DNA of 64,000 nucleotides from Paenibacillus odorifer (GTDB taxonomy: Bacteria; Bacillota; Bacilli; Paenibacillales; Paenibacillaceae). Under the pieces are notes generated by a model that saw nothing but the letters and a program-made list of their open reading frames with translations, was not told the DNA's origin and did not search any database. The translations under genes and the position numbers were made by a program. The stretch covers positions 5,332,001 through 5,396,000 of the forward strand of contig NZ_CP009428.1 of the NCBI RefSeq assembly GCF_000758725.1, read 5' to 3'. Below are positions 53,326 through 61,479 of this stretch, piece by piece; position 1 is the first letter of the stretch; each line of letters begins with the position of its first letter.

Positions 53326-54486
53326 CTATCCGCAAATTTCTTCAAATACGCGCAGCCAGTTGCCGCCCATGATCTTAGCAATATCTGCATCCGCATAACC
53401 GCGGGCAACCAAACCTCTAGTAAAGTTAATAAAATAACTATATTTCTCAAGTCCAGCAACGGTTTCTGTAGAAGGTCCGTCTCCTTTGGCGAATCCAAGC
53501 TTGGGTGCGACATGTTCTTTAAAATAAACCAATGACCAGAGCACATCGCTCATCGGCCAATCCGTTCCAATTCCGACATGATCCACGCCTACAAGCCGGA
53601 TTACATATTCGATATGATCCAGCACATGGTCAATAGTTGTATGTTTAGGGTCTTCATGAACAAACCAAGGCATAGCAAAAATACCAATGACTCCACCCGT
53701 CTTGGCTATCGCGATAATCTCCTCATCACTTTTACAGCGCATATGCGGATAGATCGCCTCTACACCCGTATGTGAAGCAATCACCGGAGTTGTGGAATAA
53801 GCGCAGGCATCTAACGTAGTCTGTTTCCCGCAATGCCCCGTATCTACAATGATCCCCAGCTTGTTCAAGCGCGCAATGAATCTTTTTCCAAAATTAGTGA
53901 CACCGGCGTTCGATTGTTCTGCGCAGCCCGCCCCAATCTGGTTCTGATTGTTGTAGGTCAATTGTAGAATTCTTAATCCGAAGTTATAAAGTACATCTAA
54001 TTGATCAAGATTCGTGCCCAGACCATCCGTTTCTTGTGCTGTGATAATGCCCGCTTTATGACCATTACGCTTGGCAGCACGTATGTCTTCGGCAGTTAAG
54101 GCTTTGATTAACCAATCTGCGGAATCGAATTGCAGCTGCACCTCTGCCATGCTTGTAATGATGCTGTCTAAGGATTCTAAATGAAGTTCACGGTTCCCTG
54201 CTGTAATTCCGGACTTGTACCACTCTTCCTTATACTCAGGGATCTCTCCGCTCGCAGATAGCTTTGTGATGATTTTTGCAGGCATACTGCTGTATACCAT
54301 TGGCTCATCTTTATAAGGCTCACATAATTCTTTGATTCTGTCAGAGATAGAGTCTGGAATCGCGCTTGGAGATAAGGGACCTTGAAACAGCAAATCGATA
54401 ATAATGTTCTGCTCATGCAAGCGTTTAGCCCGCTCCTCCTCTTGCTCCGTCAACTTGAAATCATACAGACCTTCATAAGTGCTCAT
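53326..54486 (-). CDS. M19 (renal dipeptidase-like) protein with altered metal site
   Basis: 386 residues, TIM-barrel metallopeptidase M19 family. Conserved parts include a glutamate in IITAQETDG, histidines in IIVDTGHCG and VIASHTGVEAI, the RCKSDEEI segment and VGIGTDWPM. The N-terminal DGHNDxP motif, which gives the first zinc histidine and aspartate, reads DLLFQGP, so both ligands are missing. Either the enzyme uses one metal or has another activity. AAGGAG lies 10 bases before the ATG. It follows the cyclodeaminase-like gene by 14 bases and the hydrolase comes next, suggesting a small peptide- or amide-degrading pathway. Confidence 0.88.
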   Translation of the reverse strand: MSTYEGLYDFKLTEQEEERAKRLHEQNIIIDLLFQGPLSPSAIPDSISDRIKELCEPYKDEPMVYSSMPAKIITKLSASGEIPEYKEEWYKSGITAGNRELHLESLDSIITSMAEVQLQFDSADWLIKALTAEDIRAAKRNGHKAGIITAQETDGLGTNLDQLDVLYNFGLRILQLTYNNQNQIGAGCAEQSNAGVTNFGKRFIARLNKLGIIVDTGHCGKQTTLDACAYSTTPVIASHTGVEAIYPHMRCKSDEEIIAIAKTGGVIGIFAMPWFVHEDPKHTTIDHVLDHIEYVIRLVGVDHVGIGTDWPMSDVLWSLVYFKEHVAPKLGFAKGDGPSTETVAGLEKYSYFINFTRGLVARGYADADIAKIMGGNWLRVFEEICG

Positions 54487-54500
54487 CGTGTAGTCGCTCC

Positions 54501-55475
54501 TTAGAATGTAATTTCAGTGCCTTTATGTAATCTAACAGCTTCATTATATATAAAATTAGCTGCTGCTAAATCCTCTATGGCCAGCCCTAATCCTTTAAAA
54601 AGAGTAATTTCAGCCGCGGACCTTCTACCCTCGATAGTGCCGCTGATCAGCTCACCAATCTCCCCGACAATATGATCTGCTGTGATTTTGCCTTCGTTCA
54701 GCGGAATTAAATAATCCCCAGATTCATTCTGAGCGGATTCCAGCCGATCCACATATAACTTAGCTAATTGGACGGTCTCCGAATCCAGCTCACGGTCATT
54801 GGGTCTACATGCGCCGACTGCATTGATATGTACACCCGGTTTCAGCCATTCTCCCTTGAGCACAGGTTCGGTGGATGCTGTCACGGTACAAATGATATCC
54901 GCTGCGCTGACTGCCGCTTGAACTGTCTCAGCAACAATGATCTGTACATTATATTTTTGGCTCATCTCTGTTTGGAAATCCTGCGCCTTTGCGAGTGTTC
55001 TGCTCCATACTTTTACCTCACGGATGGGTCGAACCCGCAACATCGCTTCCAGATGACTTTTTGCTTGTTCCCCAGTTCCAAGAAGAGCAAGGATTTCGGC
55101 ATCCTCTCTGGCCAGATATCGGGTTGCTGCTGCACTGACTGCCGCCGTACGAATGGCTGTAATCTTTTGTCCATCCACTATAGCTTTCAGAACACCCGTA
55201 GATGAATCGAATAGAGTAACAAGACCTTGATGAGAAGGCAGGCCTGAACCGTGATTGCTGGGAAATACACTGATGATTTTGGCACCAGCTACCTCTTCAT
55301 GCTGCAAATATCCCGGCATTAAGCCGAGCAGATTGCTCTTTTGTAAAGGAAGCACTTGTCTTAAGCTTTGCACGGCTTGTCCAGCAGACAGATCCTTCAA
55401 AACAGACTCCATAACAGAGATGCAAGATTCCATAGCTAATAGTTCAGCCACTTCATTTTGATTAATGACTAGCAT
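54501..55475 (-). CDS. ornithine cyclodeaminase/mu-crystallin family protein
   Basis: NAD(P)-dependent oxidoreductase family including ornithine cyclodeaminase, archaeal-type alanine dehydrogenase and imine reductases. Conserved stretches are GLMPGYLQHEEVAGAKIISVFP, the arginine in KITAIRTAAVSAAATRYLA, nucleotide-binding ILALLGTGEQAKSHLEAM and GVHINAVGACRPNDREL. 324 residues, normal length. Substrate unknown. First gene of a likely operon with the M19 and CocE-like genes; GGAGG lies 8 bases before the ATG. Confidence 0.9.
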   Translation of the reverse strand: MLVINQNEVAELLAMESCISVMESVLKDLSAGQAVQSLRQVLPLQKSNLLGLMPGYLQHEEVAGAKIISVFPSNHGSGLPSHQGLVTLFDSSTGVLKAIVDGQKITAIRTAAVSAAATRYLAREDAEILALLGTGEQAKSHLEAMLRVRPIREVKVWSRTLAKAQDFQTEMSQKYNVQIIVAETVQAAVSAADIICTVTASTEPVLKGEWLKPGVHINAVGACRPNDRELDSETVQLAKLYVDRLESAQNESGDYLIPLNEGKITADHIVGEIGELISGTIEGRRSAAEITLFKGLGLAIEDLAAANFIYNEAVRLHKGTEITF

Positions 55476-55587
55476 AAGACGGACCTCCTTCTCCTCATCA
55501 TGATTGCACGAACGCGAATATAAAATTTTCTTACTATCATAACTTATCCGGTTTAAATATTCATGTATAAAGCTGGAAGGCGAAAAT

Positions 55588-55616
55588 TTGTCCTGACCTC
55601 AGTTATTCTCTATACT
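55588..55616 (+). promoter_or_regulatory. promoter of the first aldo/keto reductase gene
   Basis: TTGTCC, 17-base spacer, TATACT, about 37 bases before the start. Confidence 0.65.
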
Positions 55617-55652
55617 TAATATAGTACGTATTATATTTTAAGGAGCTGACTA

Positions 55653-56594
55653 TTGATTATGGCTAATAAAATAACTTTAGGAAAAACCAATCTGCAGGTT
55701 CTCCCACTGGGTCTGGGTGCCAATGCTGTTGGCGGGCATAATTTATTTCCGGGTTTAAATGATGAAACCGGCAGAAATATCGTGCGCAGCGCTCTGGATC
55801 ATGGGATTAATTTTATTGATTCCGCCTTTATTTATGGACCAGGAAGATCCGAGGAACTGATTGGCGAAGTGCTGAAGGAAAGAGGCGGCCGCGACAATGT
55901 GGTCATTGCTACTAAAGGCGCTCACGTGATTACCGGTGACAAGATTACACTGGACAACTCTCCAGCTTTTCTAAGACAGTCTGTGGAAGACAGCTTGAAA
56001 CGCCTCCAGACCGATTATATTGATCTTTACTATATTCATTTCCCTGATGAAAACACACCTAAGGACGAAGCTGTAGGTGAACTTAAGAAGCTGAAGGATG
56101 AAGGGAAGATTAGAGCCATCGGGGTGTCTAACTTCTCCATTGATCAGCTGAAAGTAGCCAACAAAGACGGTCATGTGGATGTTCTTCAATCCCACTACAA
56201 TCTGCTGCATCGTGATGCGGAACAAGATTTGCTGCCTTATACGCAGGAGCATGGCATTTCTTTCGTGCCCTATTTCCCACTTGCGTCGGGCCTGCTGGGC
56301 GGCAAATATAAGCAAGGCGATACATTCAGCGACATTAGAAAAAATGACCCGCTATTTCAAGGGGAGACCTTTGCCAAGAATCTGGAGAAGGTGGACAAGG
56401 TCCGCCAGATTGCCAATGCTAAAGGTGTCGAAGTCGCACATGTCGTACTTGCCTGGTATTTGACCGTACCTTCCATCGATGCGCTTATTCCGGGCGCCAA
56501 ACGTCCTGAGCAAATCGTTTCCAACTTAGAGACGCTGAAGGTGCAGCTGACACCAGAAGAGATCAAAACTATAGATTCCATATTTAAGGCGTAA
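55653..56594 (+). CDS. aldo/keto reductase
   Basis: NADP(H)-dependent oxidoreductase, TIM barrel, 313 residues. Catalytic aspartate and tyrosine lie in INFIDSAFIYGPGRSEELIG, lysine in VVIATKGAHV, and histidine in IDLYYIHFPDE. C-terminal PGAKRPEQIVSNL is the cofactor-binding signature. Substrate unknown. I keep the TTG start because AAGGAG lies 7 bases upstream; the ATG two codons later is 13 bases away and equally readable as the start. Divergent from the cyclodeaminase operon. Confidence 0.9.
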   Translation: MIMANKITLGKTNLQVLPLGLGANAVGGHNLFPGLNDETGRNIVRSALDHGINFIDSAFIYGPGRSEELIGEVLKERGGRDNVVIATKGAHVITGDKITLDNSPAFLRQSVEDSLKRLQTDYIDLYYIHFPDENTPKDEAVGELKKLKDEGKIRAIGVSNFSIDQLKVANKDGHVDVLQSHYNLLHRDAEQDLLPYTQEHGISFVPYFPLASGLLGGKYKQGDTFSDIRKNDPLFQGETFAKNLEKVDKVRQIANAKGVEVAHVVLAWYLTVPSIDALIPGAKRPEQIVSNLETLKVQLTPEEIKTIDSIFKA

Positions 56595-56610
56595 TCTAGC
56601 CTCATTAGAT

Positions 56611-56659
56611 TAAGGGGTTGTCCCATGGCCACGAAATGGCTGCTGGGGCAGCCCCTTTT
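56611..56659 (+). terminator. terminator of the first aldo/keto reductase gene
   Basis: AAGGGGTTGTCCC pairs with GGGGCAGCCCCTT, followed by TT, with an inner TGGCC-type stem. Confidence 0.8.
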
Positions 56660-56789
56660 GTGCTTTGGTTCATCCGATGATTCAGGTTAGATAGTTCGAT
56701 TGCCATGATTCGTAAGATTCGTCATTCGTTCGTTTTATTTCCTTCGTACGTTCGTTCGATCGACCTATCACAGCTCCCCGCACAATGCC

Positions 56790-56975
56790 CCTATCGGACA
56801 CACTTGACCCTTAACGCAGCATTATTGCACCTTTGGAATTCCATCGGACCTCATAGCCGCTATTGGCACAAAATACACCTAATATGAACCTTTTTCTAAG
56901 CAATAACGTCTCTGGGGTCCGAAACCCTGCTGAAAAGGCGATAAATTTGCATATAACGTCATCTGGGTCCGTAAG
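56790..56975. repeat. paired 50-bp repeats in inverted orientation
   Basis: ATCGGAC starts similar units at 56793 and 56843 (50 apart). The reverse-type motif TAACGTC-N4-GGGTCCG starts at 56904 and 56954 (50 apart). Unit 2 (CGGACCTCATAGCCGCTATT) and the reverse complement of unit 3 match at most positions, so the two pairs face each other and could fold as a long hairpin. Between 56660 and 56790 and after 56975 no gene is visible. The spacing parallels the elements near 1.9 and 50.9 kb. Confidence 0.6.
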
Positions 56976-57038
56976 CGGCAGCGGATGGCAGTCGATCGTA
57001 GTGGAGAGCAGTCATTCTTCTCCAATATCCTAAATTCT

Positions 57039-57067
57039 TTGTATTAGTAAATATTGTTTGCTATACT
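57039..57067 (+). promoter_or_regulatory. promoter of fabV
   Basis: TTGTAT, 17-base spacer, TATACT, about 50 bases before the fabV start. Confidence 0.65.
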
Positions 57068-57118
57068 TTCTCTGAAGTAACATTGGACTTTAATTATTAT
57101 AAAAAGGGGAATTCCTTG

Positions 57119-58309
57119 ATGATTATTCAACCTAAAACTCGCGGATTTATATGTACAACAGCCCATCCAGAGGGATGCGCCAAACAAATACAACAACAAA
57201 TTGAATATGTAAAAGCACAAAAGAAAATTGAGGGACCCGCTAATGTACTAGTCATTGGTGCTTCTACCGGATACGGACTAGCTTCCAGAATTTCAGCCGC
57301 TTTTGGTGCTGGAGCCAACACTATTGGTGTTTTCTTTGATAAAGCTGCTGAAGGTCAACGTACAGCTTCTGCTGGCTGGTACAACTCTGCTGCTTTTGAA
57401 CAACAAGCAGCGCAGCTTGGACTTAAATCTCACAGCATAGTTGGCGATGCCTTCTCCGATGCTATCAAAGAGAAGACCATTGAATTGATTGAAGCTGAAT
57501 ATGGCACAGTTGATTTAGTTGTCTATAGTGTCGCTTCACCACGCCGCACTCATCCGGTAACAGGAGAAACCTTCTCCTCCGTCATTAAACCGGTGGGAAC
57601 CGCTTATTCGAACAAAACCTTGAACTTCCATACAGGTGAAGTTTCCATGACCACTATTGAGCCTGCTTCAGAAGAGGAAGTACGTCAGACCATCGCAGTT
57701 ATGGGCGGCGAAGACTGGAGAATGTGGATCGATCAGCTTCAAGCAGCTGGCGTGCTTGCCGAGGGAGCTACAACCGTTGCTTACTCCTACATCGGGCCTG
57801 AAATCACTCACCCTATCTATCGCGACGGAACGATTGGTCAAGCCAAACATGATCTGGAACAAACAGCGGTCCAACTGAATGATCGCCTGTCCACTCAAGG
57901 TGGACGTGCTTTTGTTTCCGTGAACAAAGCTCTGGTAACCCAATCCAGCTCCGCGATTCCTGTAGTCCCTCTTTATATCTCTGCATTGTATGAAGTAATG
58001 AAGGAAAAAGGGCTGCACGAGAACTGTATTGAACAAATGTACCGTTTATTCTCTGAGCATCTTTACAGTGGGGGCGAAGCTACTGCTGACGGAGGCTGCT
58101 TGATCCGAATTGATGACTGGGAAATGCGTGAGGATGTTCAGACTGAGGTTATGAAACGTTGGGACGAGCTGACAACCGACAATGCAGGTGAGCTTGCTGA
58201 TCTTGAAGGCTACCGCCAAGATTTCTTTAACCTGTTTGGTTTTAGAACAGAGGGTGTAGACTACGAAGCTGACATTGATCCTAATGTCGACATTCCAAAT
58301 ATGTATTAA
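57119..58309 (+). CDS. fabV: trans-2-enoyl-ACP/CoA reductase FabV (Ter)
   Basis: NADH-dependent enoyl reductase of the FabV/Ter family, 396 residues, acting in fatty-acid synthesis; family members are known for resistance to triclosan. Starts MIIQPKTRGFICTTAHPEGC, a family hallmark. Nucleotide-binding VLVIGASTGYGLASRI, the SVASPRRTHPVTGE loop, and the catalytic Tyr-(8 residues)-Lys element YRDGTIGQAK are intact. ATG chosen because AGGGG lies 9 bases upstream; a longer frame adds 12 residues without a site. Monocistronic with promoter and terminator. Confidence 0.95.
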   Translation: MIIQPKTRGFICTTAHPEGCAKQIQQQIEYVKAQKKIEGPANVLVIGASTGYGLASRISAAFGAGANTIGVFFDKAAEGQRTASAGWYNSAAFEQQAAQLGLKSHSIVGDAFSDAIKEKTIELIEAEYGTVDLVVYSVASPRRTHPVTGETFSSVIKPVGTAYSNKTLNFHTGEVSMTTIEPASEEEVRQTIAVMGGEDWRMWIDQLQAAGVLAEGATTVAYSYIGPEITHPIYRDGTIGQAKHDLEQTAVQLNDRLSTQGGRAFVSVNKALVTQSSSAIPVVPLYISALYEVMKEKGLHENCIEQMYRLFSEHLYSGGEATADGGCLIRIDDWEMREDVQTEVMKRWDELTTDNAGELADLEGYRQDFFNLFGFRTEGVDYEADIDPNVDIPNMY

Positions 58310-58329
58310 TAACTGATTTATAGACAAAT

Positions 58330-58384
58330 GAGGTTATCTCTGAAGTAGTGAATTCTACTGATGAGATAACCTCTTTCTCTTTTA
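58330..58384 (+). terminator. terminator of fabV
   Basis: GAGGTTATCTC pairs with GAGATAACCTC; an inner AGTAG/CTACT stem closes the loop, and a T-rich tail follows. Confidence 0.88.
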
Positions 58385-58471
58385 GATAGACATTGGCTTA
58401 CCTCCCCTCTTTATGATATGGTTTGATTGAATACTGCATGTTCTACTAACATTCGAAGGAGTGAGTCACTT

Positions 58472-59392
58472 TTGGTTAAAAAAATTAGTGTAGCAAACGG
58501 CGCACTTGAGGTGTCACAAATTTCGCTTGGCTGTATGCGGATTGCTGATTTATCTGCAAAAGAAGCAGATACACATGTACATAGTGCCCTCGAGCTCGGA
58601 ATAGACTTTTTTGACCACGCCGACATCTACGCAGCTGGCAAAGCCGAAGAAGTATTCGCAGGTGTACTGGAGAACAATCCGGGTATGCGTGATAAAATGA
58701 TGATCCAAACCAAATGCGGAATCCGCAACGGTTTTTTTGATTTCTCCAAGGAACATATCCTGCAATCCGTGGAAGGCAGCCTTAAGCGCTTGAAAACAGA
58801 CTATATCGACGTCCTACTGCTTCACCGTCCTGACACGCTATTTGAGCCAGAAGAAGTCGCTGAGGCTTTTGATATTCTGGAAAGCAAAGGTATGGTCAAA
58901 CACTTTGGTGTCAGCAATCAGAACCCGTTGCAAATCGAGCTGCTTAAGAAAAATGTAAAGCAACCGCTGCTGTTCAACCAGCTGCAATTGAGCATTATGG
59001 TCACTGGCATGATTGATACAGGTTTCAATGTGAATATGACTAACTCCGGTTCAGTTGTTCATGATGGCGGGATTTTGGAGTACAGTCGCCTGCATGACAT
59101 GACCATTCAGCCTTGGTCGCCTTTCCAATATGGCTTCTTTGAAGGCGTATTCTTAGATAACGATAAGTTCCCTGAATTGAACGAGGTCATTAACCGCTTA
59201 GCAGCTGAAAAAGACGTAACCAATACAGCGATTGCCATCGCATGGATTCTCAGACATCCGGCAAATATGCAGCCTGTCGTTGGCACAACTAATACGCAGC
59301 GCTTGCGTGATATTGCCAAAGCTTCCGATATTACTCTCACTCGGCAAGAATGGTATGAAATCTACCGTGCTGCCGGCAATGTCCTTCCATAA
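58472..59392 (+). CDS. aldo/keto reductase, YdhF-like
   Basis: 306 residues, TIM-barrel NADP(H) oxidoreductase. Catalytic residues are in GIDFFDHADIYAAGKAEEVF (aspartate, tyrosine), IQTKCGIRNG (lysine) and YIDVLLLHRPD (histidine). PVVGTTNTQRLRDIAKA is the C-terminal cofactor site. It resembles the E. coli YdhF group more than the reductase at 55.7 kb, so the two are not a recent duplication. Start is TTG (MVKKISVANG) with AAGGAG 10 bases upstream; a longer in-frame reading without a site was not used. Confidence 0.9.
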   Translation: MVKKISVANGALEVSQISLGCMRIADLSAKEADTHVHSALELGIDFFDHADIYAAGKAEEVFAGVLENNPGMRDKMMIQTKCGIRNGFFDFSKEHILQSVEGSLKRLKTDYIDVLLLHRPDTLFEPEEVAEAFDILESKGMVKHFGVSNQNPLQIELLKKNVKQPLLFNQLQLSIMVTGMIDTGFNVNMTNSGSVVHDGGILEYSRLHDMTIQPWSPFQYGFFEGVFLDNDKFPELNEVINRLAAEKDVTNTAIAIAWILRHPANMQPVVGTTNTQRLRDIAKASDITLTRQEWYEIYRAAGNVLP

Positions 59393-59399
59393 ACACCTA

Positions 59400-59442
59400 A
59401 AGCCACGAGGTACGTTATTAACGTACGCCGTGGCTTTTTTAC
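59400..59442 (+). terminator. terminator of the second aldo/keto reductase gene
   Basis: AAGCCACG pairs with CGTGGCTT around an inner GTACGTTATTAACGTAC stem; six T follow. Confidence 0.9.
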
Positions 59443-59490
59443 CAGAGAGCGATTCAATCCTCACGTTCTAGTAAAACTAGATAGACAGCG

Positions 59491-59586
59491 TCAAGATATT
59501 CGTATACTCACAAAAAGAACACAAAAAATAATAACTACTACCGAAATACTTAAGATCATAGTGGTTCTTTTGTTATCCTTTTTCAT
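59491..59586 (-). CDS. 31-residue single-span membrane peptide
   Basis: Below usual gene-length cut-offs. Lysine-rich N-terminus MKKDNKRTTM is followed by a hydrophobic span of about 17 residues (ILSISVVVIIFCVLFV) and a short SIRIS tail. GGAAGG lies about 7 bases before the ATG, and the frame starts 16 bases after the ABC permease stop, so it is the third gene of the ABC operon. Its charge pattern predicts the N-terminus inside. It could be a small accessory subunit of the transporter, as with other small membrane partners of such pumps, or an exported peptide sensed by the divergent two-component system. No homology claim is made. Confidence 0.65.
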   Translation of the reverse strand: MKKDNKRTTMILSISVVVIIFCVLFVSIRIS

Positions 59587-59602
59587 AATCCATCCTTCCT
59601 TT

Positions 59603-60385
59603 CTATAGATGCACATCTCTCTTTTCAAAAGAAATTAAAGCAACGCTCAAGCAAACTCCTATGATTACAACAGGGATTAGGATCATACGAACACCCTCGT
59701 TTAGGGTATATATTTCATGTGAATTTACAGCAGAGAATTTAAAAATTTGCGTCGTTAGCGTATTTTCAGAAATCACTCTCAGATATACATACGAAGAGTC
59801 TTTCAGATAACCACTGAGCAGAAAATCGCCAAATACAAAAACAAACGTGGCAATAACAGCGGTAGCCGATTTTTTCATCAATACTCCTAACAACAGCACG
59901 ACAGCGGAATAAGCTGCGAGATACAAAATATTGAATCCAATAGCCCCCATAGCAACGATAAACTTCCCCTCTAAGCTTTCATTTCCGATATGGGAACCCG
60001 TAACAAGCGCTGCCAGTATATACAATACATAAAAAAGACCAAAAAATTGAATTACCCACCATAATACCACTTTTAATTCGGTCAGATATTTTCCCAGTAA
60101 ATATAATGACCTGCTCTGACCCGAAGCGATAATGGTTTGAACCGACCCATACTCAAATCCCTCGGTAGCAAAAAAACAAACGTAAATCGGGATGATAAAA
60201 TACAGAAAAAAAGATAACTGAATGCTAGTGATTAAAGGCTCTAAAGGACTGTCTATATCAAATCCTACTTGTACCCCCATCCAAACCAGTAATAAGGCAC
60301 TTCCAAACAGCAAAAGAAGACTTATCCCCTTGAACATGGGATCCTTGGTTACATAATAAGCTTCAGCCTTAAGAAAATTCCTCAT
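59603..60385 (-). CDS. ABC-2-type transporter permease
   Basis: 260 residues with six hydrophobic segments (first GISLLLLFGSALLLVWMGV, last MILIPVVIIGVCLSVALI). The cytoplasmic loop EGFEYGSVQTIIASGQSR is typical for ABC-2 permeases of the antimicrobial-peptide or lantibiotic immunity type. The start overlaps the ATPase stop by 4 bases (ATGA). Substrate unknown; the neighbouring LytTR/GHKL pair and the small peptide hint at a peptide or bacteriocin-related function. Confidence 0.88.
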   Translation of the reverse strand: MRNFLKAEAYYVTKDPMFKGISLLLLFGSALLLVWMGVQVGFDIDSPLEPLITSIQLSFFLYFIIPIYVCFFATEGFEYGSVQTIIASGQSRSLYLLGKYLTELKVVLWWVIQFFGLFYVLYILAALVTGSHIGNESLEGKFIVAMGAIGFNILYLAAYSAVVLLLGVLMKKSATAVIATFVFVFGDFLLSGYLKDSSYVYLRVISENTLTTQIFKFSAVNSHEIYTLNEGVRMILIPVVIIGVCLSVALISFEKRDVHL

Positions 60386-61302
60386 TCGTTACCTCCAGCA
60401 ATTAGATCCATATAATAGTTCTCAAGATTTGGAGCCGACAGGTTAATCCCTTCAATATGGATGCCCCGCTGTAGAAAAAAAGACATCAGCTCTTCCAGAT
60501 TTGTACTCTCTTTAGGAATTTGAATTTCTCCAGCTTCGCTGATCGTAATGGTTTCTAGTTGGAGTTCACTTTTCAAAATCTGAAGTGTCGCTGCGGGATC
60601 AGCCGTTCGAATACAGATCTTTGTTTCCGCCGTATGTAAGAGTTCCTCCGCAGAAGCTTCTTTGATTAACCTTCCTTTATGAATAAAACCGTATTGGGTC
60701 GCAAGTAGCTGCAACTCACTTAAAATATGACTGGATATTAGTATAGTCACTCCTTGCTCTTTGGATAGCTTCTCCAGGATCTTTCGCACTTCTACAATGC
60801 CTGACGGATCAAGACCATTAATAGGCTCGTCCAATACCAGAAATTTGGGATCGTTAAGTAGAGCAATAGCCAGACCTAAACGTTGTTTCATCCCAAGGGA
60901 GTATTCTGAGGTTAGCTTAGAACCGGCATCTGCCAGAGAAACTGCCTGCAATACTTCCGCAATTCTGCTCTTATCCTTAATCCCAAACGCACGGCAATAA
61001 AACGTAAGATTTTGCTTCGCATTTAGATTAGGATAAAGCGCTGGCCTTTCAATTAGAAATCCAACCTTTCGCCTCGCCTCGTGAACAGCTTTTGTGTCCT
61101 TTTTTTCAAAAAGAGAGATTTCGCCATGTGTCGGATGTACCAATCCGCCTATTATCTTCATTAATGTAGTTTTACCTGCCCCATTTTCGCCAACAAACCC
61201 ATAAATATCTCCTACCCCAATCTTCATATAGACATCCTGAAGCGCAAAAGACTCTCCGTATTGTTTGCTTAAACCTCTGGCCTCAAAGATCGTTTGAGTC
61301 AA
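60382..61302 (-). CDS. ABC transporter ATP-binding protein
   Basis: Partner ATPase, 306 residues. Walker A GENGAGKTTLM, signature YSLGMKQRLGLAIAL, Walker B FLVLDEPINGLDP, H-loop SSHIL. The C-terminal region of about 90 residues is typical for BcrA-like ATPases paired with ABC-2 permeases. The TTG start (MTQTIFEARGLSKQYG) has AGAGGAG 8 bases upstream; a longer frame lacks a site. It precedes the permease and the small membrane peptide. Confidence 0.93.
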   Translation of the reverse strand: MTQTIFEARGLSKQYGESFALQDVYMKIGVGDIYGFVGENGAGKTTLMKIIGGLVHPTHGEISLFEKKDTKAVHEARRKVGFLIERPALYPNLNAKQNLTFYCRAFGIKDKSRIAEVLQAVSLADAGSKLTSEYSLGMKQRLGLAIALLNDPKFLVLDEPINGLDPSGIVEVRKILEKLSKEQGVTILISSHILSELQLLATQYGFIHKGRLIKEASAEELLHTAETKICIRTADPAATLQILKSELQLETITISEAGEIQIPKESTNLEELMSFFLQRGIHIEGINLSAPNLENYYMDLIAGGNE

Positions 61303-61428
61303 ATCAAACACTCCTCTTTTCACTTTTCCACATCCTAACATGTTGTCATGGACACTACATTCAAACTGTAATAATCAAGTTAGTTAATGTAATTATTAAG
61401 AAGGATTTGTATAATGTGACTTATATGG

Positions 61429-61466
61429 TCGACAAATTCCCGGATATTTTGGACAATTCTTGTCGA
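61429..61466. promoter_or_regulatory. TCGACAA inverted repeat in the divergent region
   Basis: TCGACAA at 61429-61435 is repeated inverted as TTGTCGA at 61460-61466, and GACAA-TTC-TTGTC forms a tighter palindrome at 61452-61464. A TATAAT-like box lies at about 61410. Position just before the response regulator fits an operator, but no LytTR-type direct repeat was clear. Confidence 0.35.
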
Positions 61467-61479
61467 AAGGAATGATAAA

